A stretch of 64,000 nucleotides of DNA from an uncultured Tolumonas sp. (GTDB lineage Bacteria > Pseudomonadota > Gammaproteobacteria > Enterobacterales > Aeromonadaceae), in assembly GCF_963678185.1 (NCBI RefSeq), contig NZ_OY782757.1, forward strand, positions 868,001 to 932,000, written 5' to 3'. Every line of letters starts with the position of its first letter. Within the stretch, counting starts at the first letter, position 1. Under the pieces are notes generated by a model. The model was not told the origin of the DNA and made no database searches. It worked only from the letters and a program-made list of their open reading frames with translations. Made by a program: the position numbers and the translations under genes. Shown here piece by piece: positions 16,969 to 25,994 of this stretch.

Positions 16969-18969
16969 ATGAGTTTAGACCCGAAAACCCTTGCTAACGC
17001 CGTGCGTATGCTCAGTGTTGATGCCGTGCAACAGGCCAACTCCGGCCACCCGGGAGCCCCGATGGGTATGGCCGATATTGCCGAAACCTTGTGGCGTCAC
17101 CATTTAAAACACAACCCGACCGACCCAACCTGGATAAACCGCGACCGCTTTGTGTTATCGAATGGCCATGGCTCGATGTTGCTGTACTCCCTGCTGCATC
17201 TCACTGGTTATGACCTGCCGCTGTCTGAATTAAAACAGTTCCGCCAACTGCACTCGAAAACGCCGGGGCATCCGGAATACGGTTACGCACCAGGTGTGGA
17301 AACCACCACCGGCCCACTGGGCCAGGGCATTGCCAATGCAGTCGGGATGGCGCTGGCGGAGAAAACCTTAGCCGCACAGTTTAATAAACCCAATCACGCC
17401 ATTGTTGACCACTACACCTACGCCTTTATGGGTGATGGCTGTCTGATGGAAGGCATTTCCCATGAAGTGTGTTCTTTAGCTGGCACGTTAGAGTTAGGCA
17501 AGCTGATTGCGTTTTGGGATGACAACGGCATCTCGATTGATGGTCATGTTGAGGGTTGGTTCAGTGATGACACCCCCGCCCGTTTCCGTGCTTACGGCTG
17601 GCAGGTGATTGACTCGGTTGATGGCCACGACCCACGTGCACTGGATGCCGCCATTCGTGAAGCCAAATCAGATACCCAACGTCCTACCCTGATTTGCTGT
17701 AAAACCATTATCGGTTACGGCTCACCGAATAAATCCGGCAGCCACGATTGCCACGGTGCACCACTGGGTAAAGATGAAATCACTAAAGTGCGTGAGTTTT
17801 TAAACTGGCCACATGCGCCGTTTGAAATTCCACAAGACATCTATCAAGCGTGGGATGCCAAAGCTAAGGGCCAGCAAGTTCAAAATGAATGGAATAAGCA
17901 ATTCGCCGCTTATCAAGAAGTGTTTCCGCAAGAAGCAGCCGAACTTTTACGCCGAAGCAGCGGCACATTAACCGCCGATTGGGCTGACAAAGCCAATGCC
18001 TATATCGCGGATTTACAAGCTAACCCGGCTAACATCGCCAGCCGTCAGGCCAGCCAAAAAGCACTCAATGTTTACGCGAAAATCTTACCGGAACTGCTCG
18101 GTGGTTCAGCGGATTTAGCGCCATCCAACCTGACCCGTCACACCAGTGCACTCGATGTTTCCGCTGAAACCCCACAGGGTAATTACATGCATTACGGCGT
18201 GCGTGAGTTTGGCATGTCGGCGATTATGAATGGCGTCACCCTGCACGGTGGTTTTATCCCTTACGGCGGCACCTTCCTGATGTTTATGGAATACGCCCGT
18301 AATGCGGTTCGCATGGCGGCACTGATGAAACAGCGCTCGATTTTTGTCTATACCCACGATTCGATTGGTTTGGGTGAAGATGGTCCAACCCACCAACCGG
18401 TGGAACAGTTAGCATCATTACGCTTAACACCGAACATGGAAACGTGGCGCCCGTGCGACCAGGTGGAATCGGCAGTGAGCTGGAAAGCGGCGATTGAACG
18501 TCAAAACGGCCCGAGCGCACTGATATTCTCACGCCAAAATCTGACGCAACAGCCGCGCAACAACCAACAAGTCAGTGATATCGAGAAGGGTGGGTACATC
18601 CTGCAAGATTGTGAAGGCACGCCAGAGCTCATCATCATGGCGACCGGCTCGGAAGTGAGTTTGGCGGTGAATGCCGCGAACACCTTAACCGCCGAAGGCA
18701 AGCAAGTCCGTGTGGTATCACTGCCTTGCACCGAACGCTTTGACAAACAAGCCGCCGAGTACAAAGAGCAAGTGTTGCCAAAAGCTGTGCGCGCCCGCTT
18801 GGCGATTGAAGCCAGCATTGCTGATTACTGGCAACGCTACACCGGCTTGGATGGTGAAGTGATTGGCATGACCAGCTTTGGGGAATCAGCCCCAGCTGAC
18901 CAGCTGTTTAAGCTGTTTGGATTTACTGATGAGAATGTGCTGGCGAAAGCAAAAGCATTGCTGATGTAA
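16969..18969 (+). CDS. tkt: Transketolase
   Basis: A 666-residue thiamine-diphosphate enzyme that transfers two-carbon units in the non-oxidative pentose phosphate pathway. Motifs seen: [20 protein letters not shown] (about residues 23-42), the thiamine-diphosphate site beginning [12 protein letters not shown] near 155, and the C-terminal half with [10 protein letters not shown] and [15 protein letters not shown]. Length matches TktA/TktB. With transaldolase, it would convert pentose 5-phosphates from the upstream kinases to fructose 6-phosphate and glyceraldehyde 3-phosphate. It is preceded by a 187-base structured gap, so it may be regulated separately from the rest of the operon. SD ATGGAG lies before the ATG. 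Confidence 0.95.
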   Translation: MSLDPKTLANAVRMLSVDAVQQANSGHPGAPMGMADIAETLWRHHLKHNPTDPTWINRDRFVLSNGHGSMLLYSLLHLTGYDLPLSELKQFRQLHSKTPGHPEYGYAPGVETTTGPLGQGIANAVGMALAEKTLAAQFNKPNHAIVDHYTYAFMGDGCLMEGISHEVCSLAGTLELGKLIAFWDDNGISIDGHVEGWFSDDTPARFRAYGWQVIDSVDGHDPRALDAAIREAKSDTQRPTLICCKTIIGYGSPNKSGSHDCHGAPLGKDEITKVREFLNWPHAPFEIPQDIYQAWDAKAKGQQVQNEWNKQFAAYQEVFPQEAAELLRRSSGTLTADWADKANAYIADLQANPANIASRQASQKALNVYAKILPELLGGSADLAPSNLTRHTSALDVSAETPQGNYMHYGVREFGMSAIMNGVTLHGGFIPYGGTFLMFMEYARNAVRMAALMKQRSIFVYTHDSIGLGEDGPTHQPVEQLASLRLTPNMETWRPCDQVESAVSWKAAIERQNGPSALIFSRQNLTQQPRNNQQVSDIEKGGYILQDCEGTPELIIMATGSEVSLAVNAANTLTAEGKQVRVVSLPCTERFDKQAAEYKEQVLPKAVRARLAIEASIADYWQRYTGLDGEVIGMTSFGESAPADQLFKLFGFTDENVLAKAKALLM

Positions 18970-18978
18970 TACTCTTCT

Positions 18979-19014
18979 CAGGCAAGCTTTTACAATAAAG
19001 CTTGCCTGTTATTT
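18979..19014 (+). terminator. Terminator-like hairpin after tkt
   Basis: A perfect 12-bp stem, CAGGCAAGCTTT with AAAGCTTGCCTG around TACAAT, lies 10 bases after the tkt stop. The following sequence TTATTTC is only a weak U-tract, so termination may be partial. Position at the end of the operon supports the call. Confidence 0.6.
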
Positions 19015-19048
19015 CACATCTGCTATTTCAAATTTGTTATTTCAAATC
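19007..19048. repeat. Three tandem 14-bp repeats, with a fourth partial copy in the norR stop
   Basis: The units TGTTATTTCACATC, TGCTATTTCAAATT and TGTTATTTCAAATC are head to tail. CGTTATTTGA continues the pattern into the norR stop codon at 19051-19053. Copies differ by one to three bases. They lie at the convergent end of tkt and norR; function unknown. Confidence 0.6.
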
Positions 19049-19050
19049 CG

Positions 19051-20592
19051 TTATTTGAGGCCAAGCCGCTTCGCCAGTTTATGCAAATTACTCGGATCAA
19101 GCTCTAATCGACGCGCCACATTGGCCCAGTTGCCCTGACAGGCGTCCAGCGTCTGGCGGATCACCTGCCGCTGATAACCATCTACCGCCACTTTGAGTGA
19201 TACCACCTGTGCGTCATGTGCAGCCTGCGGCAGCAAAGTCTGCTCTGTTTTAGCCATACTGGTCACCGTGGAATCCAGCGCCAGATGTTCCGGTTCCAAC
19301 GTAACAATTTCTGTTCTGACAGCACCTCGGCTGACAGCCCGCAATGCCGCCCGACTGATCACATGCTCCAGCTCACGCACATTACCCGGCCAGTCATAAC
19401 TGCACAATGCCTGCTCCGCGGCCGGTGATAATCGCAGGCTGCGAAAACCAAGACGCGCGCGGTTTAGCTCCAGAAAATTTCCCGCCAGCAATAACACATC
19501 GTTACCACGCTCCCGCAACGGTGGGATCGGCACTGGATAAACCGACAACCGATGATACAAATCAGCTCGAAATTGCCCGTCTCTCACCTGCTCGTGCAAC
19601 TGACGATTAGTGGCCGCAATGATGCGCACATCGACTTTTCGCGGTTGATCCGCACCGAGGCGTTGGATCTCGCCGTTTTGTAACGTGCGCAGCAATTTAG
19701 CCTGCACCGTCAGCGGTAATTCACCAACCTCATCGAGAAATAACGTTCCGCCATTAGCGGCTTCAAACCGGCCAGGGCGATCACTCATGGCACCAGAAAA
19801 GGCCCCTTTAACATGGCCAAATAGTTCACTTTCCGCTAGTGATTCCGGTAATGCTGCACAATTGACATGGATCAGCGGTGCATTGTGTCGCGGCGACTTA
19901 CTGTGTAAGCGGCGGGCAAATAACTCTTTCCCCACGCCAGTTTCCCCCAACAACAACACCGGCAATTCAGAATTGGCGACCACATCCAGCTCATGCAACA
20001 GCTTTAGCAAAATCGCACTTTGCCCAATGATCTCGCCATCACCGGCATTTTGCTCATCCAGCAATAATGTTTCGGATACCCGACTGCCCGCCCGCAACGC
20101 TCGGATCTCTTCTTCCAACCGGCTCATGCGTACCACAGCTTCGGCGAGAAAAGCGCTGTGTGCTAATTTATCGGCCGCCTGATCGTCAAATATGGCACCT
20201 TCAAACGCATCCAGCGTTAATGCGCCCCACAATTGCCCTTCCAGATACAGGCTGATCCCCATGCAATCGTGGACGGGTAATGGCAGCCCACGTTGTGAAT
20301 CCAGTAAGCCATCATACGGATCGGGCAACGGGCTACCCGGCTCAAATCGCACGGTTGAACGGCTGGACAATATAGCTGCCAAACGAGGATGCTGGGCCAC
20401 AACAAAACGGCGCCCCAACGTTTCATGCGCCAGCCCGTCCACCGCCACCGGGCAGAGACAATCACCATCTAATTTCAGTAAACCCACCGCGCCACAACCA
20501 AAATGAACCCGAATTGCGGACACCAGCCGTTCCTGCCGCACCGAGCGAGGAAGCTCAGTGGTGAGATCAAGTAACAGTGACGCATCAAACAT
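19051..20592 (-). CDS. norR: NO-responsive sigma-54 activator NorR
   Basis: A 513-residue enhancer-binding protein. The N-terminal GAF domain senses NO at a mononuclear iron (conserved LGRRF, HPRL and LPDPYDGLLDS segments). The central AAA+ domain has Walker A GETGVGKE, the sigma-54 loop as GAFSGA instead of GAFTGA, and Walker B FLDEVGE. The C-terminal Fis-type helix-turn-helix ends LHKLAKRLGLK. I chose the ATG at 20592, about 12 bases after AGGGTGA; an in-frame GTG at 20604 is possible. A NorR site abuts this start, implying autoregulation. norR faces ytfE-hmp rather than norVW. Confidence 0.92.
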   Translation of the reverse strand: MFDASLLLDLTTELPRSVRQERLVSAIRVHFGCGAVGLLKLDGDCLCPVAVDGLAHETLGRRFVVAQHPRLAAILSSRSTVRFEPGSPLPDPYDGLLDSQRGLPLPVHDCMGISLYLEGQLWGALTLDAFEGAIFDDQAADKLAHSAFLAEAVVRMSRLEEEIRALRAGSRVSETLLLDEQNAGDGEIIGQSAILLKLLHELDVVANSELPVLLLGETGVGKELFARRLHSKSPRHNAPLIHVNCAALPESLAESELFGHVKGAFSGAMSDRPGRFEAANGGTLFLDEVGELPLTVQAKLLRTLQNGEIQRLGADQPRKVDVRIIAATNRQLHEQVRDGQFRADLYHRLSVYPVPIPPLRERGNDVLLLAGNFLELNRARLGFRSLRLSPAAEQALCSYDWPGNVRELEHVISRAALRAVSRGAVRTEIVTLEPEHLALDSTVTSMAKTEQTLLPQAAHDAQVVSLKVAVDGYQRQVIRQTLDACQGNWANVARRLELDPSNLHKLAKRLGLK

Positions 20593-20649
20593 GGTAATTA
20601 TCACCCTAAATGGTTTATTTAACCCTATCAGGCCATGGTAAAAAATACC
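20593..20649 (+). promoter_or_regulatory. Three NorR enhancer sites (GT-N7-AC)
   Basis: Three dyads with the NorR core GT-N7-AC: GGTAATTATCACC (20593-20605), GGTTTATTTAACC (20612-20624) and GGTAAAAAATACC (20637-20649). The third is a perfect palindrome within ATGGTA-N5-TACCAT. Starts are 19 and 25 bases apart. Three sites upstream of a sigma-54 promoter is the arrangement known for NorR, which assembles a hexamer there. The first site touches the norR start. Confidence 0.82.
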
Positions 20650-20689
20650 ATAAAAATTAAATATCTATATTTTTCAATGCATTAAGTTT

Positions 20690-20705
20690 CGGCACGATGT
20701 CTGCA
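20690..20705 (+). promoter_or_regulatory. Sigma-54 promoter of ytfE
   Basis: CGGCAC-GATGT-CTGCA matches the consensus TGGCAC-N5-TTGCW at all invariant positions: GG at -24 and GC at -12, with correct spacing. It lies 41 bases downstream of the last NorR site and about 50 bases upstream of the ytfE start, so NorR should activate ytfE and probably hmp through it. Confidence 0.8.
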
Positions 20706-20755
20706 ATAGATTGATCGAGATCAAATTACCCTATTATCACCCAAGGAGAGCCACC

Positions 20756-21421
20756 ATGGCCTTACTCGAACAAACTATCGCCAGCATCGCTTGTGAAATT
20801 CCTGGTGCGACCCGTGTATTCCATAAATTCAAATTAGATTTTTGCTGCGGCGGCCAACAACCGTTACAAGATGCCATTGCTCAACGTAATCTCGATGCCG
20901 CGTTAGTGGTCGCTGAACTGGAACAAGTTCAACAGTTACCGAGCGACGAAACTGACTGGCGTACTGCGACACCTTCTGCGTTGATTGATTTTATTCTGGA
21001 ACGTTTCCATGCCCTGCACCGCATTCAATTACCCGAATTGATCCGTCTGGCACGTCGTGTCGAACATGTCCATGCGGATAAACCAGGTTGCCCATTAGGT
21101 CTGGGTGCTCATCTGGCGAATATGCTGCAGGAGCTCGAAAGCCACATGCAGAAAGAAGAGCAGATCCTGTTCCCAATGCTGAAAGAAGGTTTTAACAACC
21201 CAGCGCAAGGCCCGATTGCGATGATGCGTTTTGAGCATGAACAGCACGGTGAAGGCTTAGACGAACTGATGCACCTGACCAATGACATTACGCCACCAGC
21301 AGGCGCTTGTGTGACATGGCGTGCACTGTATACCGGCCTGACACAATTGCGTGAAGACCTGATGCAACATATCCATTTGGAAAACAACATCCTGTTTGCA
21401 AACGCTACCGCGCAAGCATAA
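20756..21421 (+). CDS. ytfE: Di-iron iron-sulfur cluster repair protein YtfE (Ric)
   Basis: A 221-residue hemerythrin-like protein that repairs NO- or peroxide-damaged iron-sulfur clusters. The N-terminal domain has the family motif FHKFKLDFCCGG (about residues 22-33). The C-terminal four-helix bundle carries iron ligands in ERFHALHR, HLANMLQELESHMQKEE, MMRFEHEQHGEG and HIHLENNILF. Start chosen at ATG 20756 because AAGGAG lies 8 bases upstream; the in-frame TTG at 20711 lies at the expected transcription start of the sigma-54 promoter. Confidence 0.95.
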   Translation: MALLEQTIASIACEIPGATRVFHKFKLDFCCGGQQPLQDAIAQRNLDAALVVAELEQVQQLPSDETDWRTATPSALIDFILERFHALHRIQLPELIRLARRVEHVHADKPGCPLGLGAHLANMLQELESHMQKEEQILFPMLKEGFNNPAQGPIAMMRFEHEQHGEGLDELMHLTNDITPPAGACVTWRALYTGLTQLREDLMQHIHLENNILFANATAQA

Positions 21422-21501
21422 CCAGCCACTCATCATGCCGGGGGTACACCTGCGTATCCCTCTGAATTTTGGTAACCGCGTGTTTTGGTCATGGAGACGT
21501 T

Positions 21502-22698
21502 ATGAACGAACAACAAAAAGCATTAGTTAAAGCCACTGTTCCAGTATTAAAAACCAATGGAGTGGCGCTGACGAAACATTTTTATCAGCGCATGTTCACC
21601 CATAACCCTGAACTGAAAAACATCTTCAATCAGGGACACCAAAATTCAGGTCGGCAGCAAGAAGCGCTGGCGATGGCCGTGGCTGCCTATGCAGAAAATA
21701 TTGATGATCCGTCGGTGTTATTACCGGTTGTCGAGCGTATCGCCCACAAACACGTTAGTTTAGGTATCCGGGCAGAACATTACGCCATCGTAGGTCGTCA
21801 TTTACTCGCGTCAATTAAAGAAGTTTTGGGCGATACGGCGTCAGATGAATTGATCAACGCATGGGCGGCTGCTTACACCGAATTAGCTGATTTATTTATC
21901 AATCTGGAATCTGACCTGTATCAGCAAGCGACTCAGCAGGAAGGCGGCTGGACAGGCTGGCGCCCATTCCGTATTGGTCAGAAAGTGCAGGAAAGCGAAG
22001 AAATTACGTCGTTTTATCTGTATCCGATCGATGGTGGCAAAGTGCCAACTTACAAGCCAGGGCAATATATCAGCGTTAAATTATTTGTAGCAGAATGGAA
22101 CCTGTTCCAACCACGCCAATACTCGCTTTCTGATGCACCGGGCAATGATTACCTGCGGATTTCCGTCAAACGTGAACGTGCCAATGCAGAAAAACCGGAT
22201 GGTCAGGTTTCCAACCTGTTACATGATCAGTTTGCTGAAAATGCGATTCTGGATATTTCGATGCCATTGGGCGATTTCTTCCTAAATGAAACAGTGCAAA
22301 CACCCGTGGTTTTACTCAGCGGCGGCGTCGGTATTACACCAATGGTGTCGATCTTAAATCATCTGGTCGCCACCAAGTCATCACGCAAAGTTCATTTTAT
22401 TCATACCTGCCGCAACAATGCCGTACATGCCTTTAAATCGCATGTTGAACAGCTTGCTGCTGCAAAAACCAATGTTGAGGCCCGCTTTTTCTACGATCAG
22501 CGTACAGAACAAGATAGCGGGATCGGCGCCTCACCGTTAGCAATTGATCATCTGCTATCGCCGGAACTGGCTGATGCAGAATATTACCTTTGCGGACCTG
22601 CACCTTTCATGCGTCATTATCTCAGCGAGTTACAACGAAATGGTGTAACCAGTGAACGCATTTTTGCCGAAGCCTTTGGTTCTGGTGGTGTGAACTAA
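21502..22698 (+). CDS. hmp: Flavohemoglobin (NO dioxygenase) Hmp
   Basis: A 398-residue cytoplasmic enzyme that oxidises NO to nitrate using NAD(P)H and oxygen. It has an N-terminal globin domain with proximal His in AHKHVSLGI (about residue 85), an FAD domain with RQYSLSDAPG, and an NAD domain with LLSGGVGITPMVSIL and YYLCGPAPFM. Start set at ATG 21502 after GGAGACGT; frames opening earlier lack a binding site. It lies 80 bases after ytfE with no terminator between, so both probably share the NorR/sigma-54 promoter, an arrangement more typical of vibrios than of E. coli. Confidence 0.95.
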   Translation: MNEQQKALVKATVPVLKTNGVALTKHFYQRMFTHNPELKNIFNQGHQNSGRQQEALAMAVAAYAENIDDPSVLLPVVERIAHKHVSLGIRAEHYAIVGRHLLASIKEVLGDTASDELINAWAAAYTELADLFINLESDLYQQATQQEGGWTGWRPFRIGQKVQESEEITSFYLYPIDGGKVPTYKPGQYISVKLFVAEWNLFQPRQYSLSDAPGNDYLRISVKRERANAEKPDGQVSNLLHDQFAENAILDISMPLGDFFLNETVQTPVVLLSGGVGITPMVSILNHLVATKSSRKVHFIHTCRNNAVHAFKSHVEQLAAAKTNVEARFFYDQRTEQDSGIGASPLAIDHLLSPELADAEYYLCGPAPFMRHYLSELQRNGVTSERIFAEAFGSGGVN

Positions 22699-22775
22699 CG
22701 AGCCAATATTCGGTAATTCATGGCTCAATCAGGAACATGGATGTTCCTCAAAAACTGACTTTTTCGAGGTAACTT

Positions 22776-23870
22776 ATGTTTGGCTTAAAACTAAAACAAC
22801 AATGTCGGATTTTATCCGATGAAAATCTGACATTGAAAATTGAGATAGACCAGCTACGAGCCGAACATAAGAGAGTATGCGAAGAAAATCAGCAAATTCA
22901 GCAGCAGCTGACGAGTGCACAATCCAGAGAACGTTTTTTTCTTGGCATGTTTGCCAATCTTACTAATTTTGGCCAATCACTACACGGGCTCGGCGACTCT
23001 TTCTCGGGCCTGACCATGCTGCTGAATCAACAAAAAATAGCGGCTACGTCATCATCTCGCGAATCAGAAACCAATCGTCTCGCGTTCCAACAAATGGCGA
23101 ATAACCTGCACACGATGTTTGAACAAATTACCGCAGCTTCAGAAAACGTGGCTTCGCTGCATGAGCGCGCAAGTCAAATCAATGGCATCGTGCAATTAAT
23201 CAAAGGCATTGCTGACCAAACCAACTTGTTAGCGTTAAATGCAGCAATTGAGGCTGCCCGCGCAGGCGAACAAGGCCGCGGGTTTGCCGTAGTGGCAGAC
23301 GAAGTTCGGAATCTCGCAGAACGCACCAGCAAAGCCACAACAGAAATTGCCGGGCTGGTTACTGAAATCCAGCTGGATACACAACAGGCCAAAAATACGA
23401 TGGAACAAGGTGCCATCAATGCTCGTCGTTACAGCACCGATAGCCTTTCCGCCACAAATGGCATGCTGCAATTAATGGAACTGTCACAACATTTAGAAAA
23501 GTCCATTACCGGAGCTTCGTTGCTTTCCAACGCTGAATTAGCCAATCTGGAAGAGCTCAGCCTGAAGTTAGAGGTTTATAAAGTATTGATGGGCTTATCC
23601 AGCCTGACTGCGGAGCAGCTTCCTGACTACACTGAATGCCGACTCGGCCAGTGGTATTACACTGGCGAAGGCAAAGCTAGTTTCTCTAAATCATCGGGTT
23701 ATCGTGACATGGAAACACCGCATCAAGCCGTACATGACAACGCCAGAAAGGCCGTAACCCGTTATCATAATGGCGATTATGACGGCGCACTTGCTGCGTT
23801 GGGTGCCATGGAGCAAGCCAATATCACGGTCATGCAGGGTATGAGTCATTTTCTGACATTAACCGCATAG
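22776..23870 (+). CDS. Soluble methyl-accepting chemotaxis protein with C-terminal CZB-like domain
   Basis: A 364-residue receptor without transmembrane segments. Residues 10-55 look like coiled coil. The signalling hairpin tip ([18 protein letters not shown], then [18 protein letters not shown]) sits around residues 147-190, so the receptor is of the short cytoplasmic class. The last 110 residues match the chemoreceptor zinc-binding (CZB) domain: [14 protein letters not shown], then [13 protein letters not shown], giving Cys and two His. The first ligand His (usually LDHxxFK) appears to be Glu here (LEELSLK). It follows hmp by 77 bases with two small hairpins between, so co-regulation with NO defence is plausible. 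Confidence 0.85.
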   Translation: MFGLKLKQQCRILSDENLTLKIEIDQLRAEHKRVCEENQQIQQQLTSAQSRERFFLGMFANLTNFGQSLHGLGDSFSGLTMLLNQQKIAATSSSRESETNRLAFQQMANNLHTMFEQITAASENVASLHERASQINGIVQLIKGIADQTNLLALNAAIEAARAGEQGRGFAVVADEVRNLAERTSKATTEIAGLVTEIQLDTQQAKNTMEQGAINARRYSTDSLSATNGMLQLMELSQHLEKSITGASLLSNAELANLEELSLKLEVYKVLMGLSSLTAEQLPDYTECRLGQWYYTGEGKASFSKSSGYRDMETPHQAVHDNARKAVTRYHNGDYDGALAALGAMEQANITVMQGMSHFLTLTA

Positions 23871-23900
23871 CTGTTTTTCACTCACTGATTGTTTTACAGC

Positions 23901-24164
23901 TTAACCAATCAATACATTCCCTGAGCCGGAAACAATCACGCCGCCATGCGTGGTAGCAGAACCTAATACGGCGGCAGGCTTACCGTTGATAATCACGGTG
24001 CCACTGCCTACCGCTACCGAAGCCCCACACCCCGTCCCGGAACCCACAGTAGCGGCTGGCATGCCATTGATTAATACATCAGATGAACCACTAACAATCG
24101 AGTTAACACCGTGACCCCGTTGCGGGCACGCATGCATATCCCCTACTTTCGCAATCGCTGGCAT
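23901..24164 (-). CDS. PAAR-domain protein (type VI secretion spike tip)
   Basis: An 87-residue protein with three PAAR-like beta repeats: VGDMHACPQRGHG, then VLINGMPAATVGSGTGCG, then VIINGKPAAVLGSATTHGG. The His and Cys residues that bind the tip zinc are in place. PAAR proteins cap the VgrG spike of the type VI secretion system and can recruit effectors. It has no effector extension, and no vgrG, hcp or sheath genes are in the window, so it is an orphan. Its stop is 30 bases from the convergent chemoreceptor stop. Confidence 0.88.
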   Translation of the reverse strand: MPAIAKVGDMHACPQRGHGVNSIVSGSSDVLINGMPAATVGSGTGCGASVAVGSGTVIINGKPAAVLGSATTHGGVIVSGSGNVLIG

Positions 24165-24202
24165 TGTTTTTCCCTCAGCAGTTAATCAAGTCTTCAAAAC
24201 AG

Positions 24203-24376
24203 ATGAGTATAACGATGCTTGCCGAGCTAAAATCTGAAACCAGCCTGTCAGCACTGTCAGTTGCTGCTCAGTCTTACAGATATCCCATATTAACCATTGC
24301 AGACTCTTTGCTTTTTGACGGCAAAAGCTTACACAAGCTTGCAATTGAACTCGCTACACTGGCCGCAGCAAAATAA
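24203..24376 (+). CDS. Hypothetical 57-residue protein
   Basis: I do not recognise this short frame. It runs from ATG 24203 (or ATG 24215) to a stop 14 bases before the next gene on the same strand. The peptide is leucine- and alanine-rich with a helical C-terminus (KLAIELATLAAAK) and no signal peptide. No convincing ribosome-binding site precedes either ATG. Close spacing to the next gene is the only support. Confidence 0.35.
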   Translation: MSITMLAELKSETSLSALSVAAQSYRYPILTIADSLLFDGKSLHKLAIELATLAAAK

Positions 24377-24390
24377 GCGTAGAGGTTAAT

Positions 24391-24798
24391 ATGAAACGTA
24401 ATCAGATAGCATTAATACTGAGCGGCAGTTTGTTACTTCCTTTATCTCTCGCTCACGCCCGCGGTGGTGAAGGCCCGCATGGTGGCCCGGGATTTGATGG
24501 CCCACATCCACAGTTTTATAACGAAATGCCATCTGGCTATAAAACCGTGGTTGTCGCTGGGATCACTTATTTCGTATTGGATAATCTTTGGTATCTGATG
24601 CATGGCAATAAATATGAGCAAGTCACCGCACCCAGCAATGTGACGATTATTAATAATCCACCAGCCGTTGCAACGACCAACGCTAATCCTGGTATGAATG
24701 TGGTTGATGTGAATGGCATTCGGTATTACGTCAAAGATGGTCGGTATTATCGCCGGGATGTCAGTGGTCAGTTACTGGAAGTAACTCCGCCATTGTAA
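24391..24798 (+). CDS. Small secreted protein of unknown function (DUF6515-like)
   Basis: A 135-residue precursor with a clear Sec signal (RNQIALILSGSLLLPLSLAH, cleavage after HA). Next come a Gly/His/Pro-rich stretch (GGEGPHGGPGFDGPHPQF), a hydrophobic segment with GITYFVLDNLWYL, and a C-terminal GIRYYVKDGRYYRRD element. The YYV-x-DG-x-YY pattern recalls small periplasmic DUF6515-type proteins. SD GAGGT precedes the ATG. The last 31 bases overlap the convergent diguanylate cyclase gene. Confidence 0.7.
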   Translation: MKRNQIALILSGSLLLPLSLAHARGGEGPHGGPGFDGPHPQFYNEMPSGYKTVVVAGITYFVLDNLWYLMHGNKYEQVTAPSNVTIINNPPAVATTNANPGMNVVDVNGIRYYVKDGRYYRRDVSGQLLEVTPPL

Positions 24799-25994
24799 TT
24801 CGCAGTGCACATTAAAAGTGAGGCGGCGTTATCGAACCAACAGACCCGATTTCTGCCGCGCTCTTTGGCTTGATACAAAGCTATATCAGCTTCGCGAATA
24901 GCATCATCTAAAGAAACGTGTTTTTCTTCCGACAGATCAACCAAACCAATACTCAGCGTAATAGTGATTGCGTGCTGATTAACTAATACAGGTTCCATAG
25001 ATACTAGCTCTCTGACTCGTTCAGCCCAAGCCAGCGCAGCTGTTTTATTGGTATCCGGTAACACAACAATAAATTCTTCGCCGCCATAACGCGCCAAAAT
25101 ATCGTGATGCCGAATATTTTGCCGTAACTTAGCCGCTATTTCTTTTAAAACCAAATCACCGACAAAATGCCCGTAGTTATCATTCGTTTTTTTGAAAAAA
25201 TCGATATCAATCATTGCAACACTGCAATTATTAAATACAGCTTTATTTTTCGTTCCAAACAACACATCAGTCTGTAGATTGAGGCCGTAACGGTTATACA
25301 CACCGGTTAGTGCATCATACGCCGCAAAGGCTGCCAGCTTTTGTTGCAACCACTGCGAGGTAATAAGCATGATGCTGAAACTTAAGCCTAAAAACACAAT
25401 AATTGTATTAAAAATCAGCAGCAGATTACTGACATTCGTATTCAGCAAGGCATATGACGGATCCATTTGATAAGTCAGAAAACGCAGCAGTGATCCGATA
25501 GTGACTAACATGCAGGTGAAGGCAAACATCAACCGGCCAGACTCATATTTTTGTCTGTCACGTAATGCTTCGCGAATACACAGTAAACTTTGCACGTTAA
25601 ATACAATAGAAATGAGTTCCGCCCGATTTTTTTCAGGCACGCCAGAATTAAGCATAAACAGTAACAAGATAGCGGTAACAAGCGATAGCGCGATAATCAC
25701 AAAGTGATAGCGTTTAATTCTATTATTGTATTTCAGTAACCCTAACCATAATAAATTGACACCCAGAAAGCTGAATAAATTACCGAAAAAAACACTCACC
25801 CATAACGGTGTGAAGGCACGGCCTACCGCAAAAAAAACACCCACCGTGAAAATGAAAAAACCGCTAACCCAAAAAGGCATGCCCGGGCACACATAACGAT
25901 CACGGAGTAATGCGGCTAATCCGCCGGAAATGAGTACGCCAATGAAGGCGCACATTAGTAACATGCTCTTTATATCGAGATGAAGAATATCCAT
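24768..25994 (-). CDS. Membrane-bound diguanylate cyclase (GGDEF domain)
   Basis: About 408 residues. The N-terminal half has roughly six to seven hydrophobic segments forming an uncharacterised membrane sensor. The C-terminal GGDEF domain starts at about residue 235 (AAYDALTGVYNRYG) and has active-site GGEEF with the inhibitory RxxD (RHHD) five residues upstream, so it should make cyclic di-GMP with product inhibition. I prefer the ATG at 25994; a GTG at 26009 is in frame and neither has a good binding site. The 3' end overlaps the convergent neighbour. Confidence 0.85.
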   Translation of the reverse strand: MDILHLDIKSMLLMCAFIGVLISGGLAALLRDRYVCPGMPFWVSGFFIFTVGVFFAVGRAFTPLWVSVFFGNLFSFLGVNLLWLGLLKYNNRIKRYHFVIIALSLVTAILLLFMLNSGVPEKNRAELISIVFNVQSLLCIREALRDRQKYESGRLMFAFTCMLVTIGSLLRFLTYQMDPSYALLNTNVSNLLLIFNTIIVFLGLSFSIMLITSQWLQQKLAAFAAYDALTGVYNRYGLNLQTDVLFGTKNKAVFNNCSVAMIDIDFFKKTNDNYGHFVGDLVLKEIAAKLRQNIRHHDILARYGGEEFIVVLPDTNKTAALAWAERVRELVSMEPVLVNQHAITITLSIGLVDLSEEKHVSLDDAIREADIALYQAKERGRNRVCWFDNAASLLMCTANYNGGVTSSN

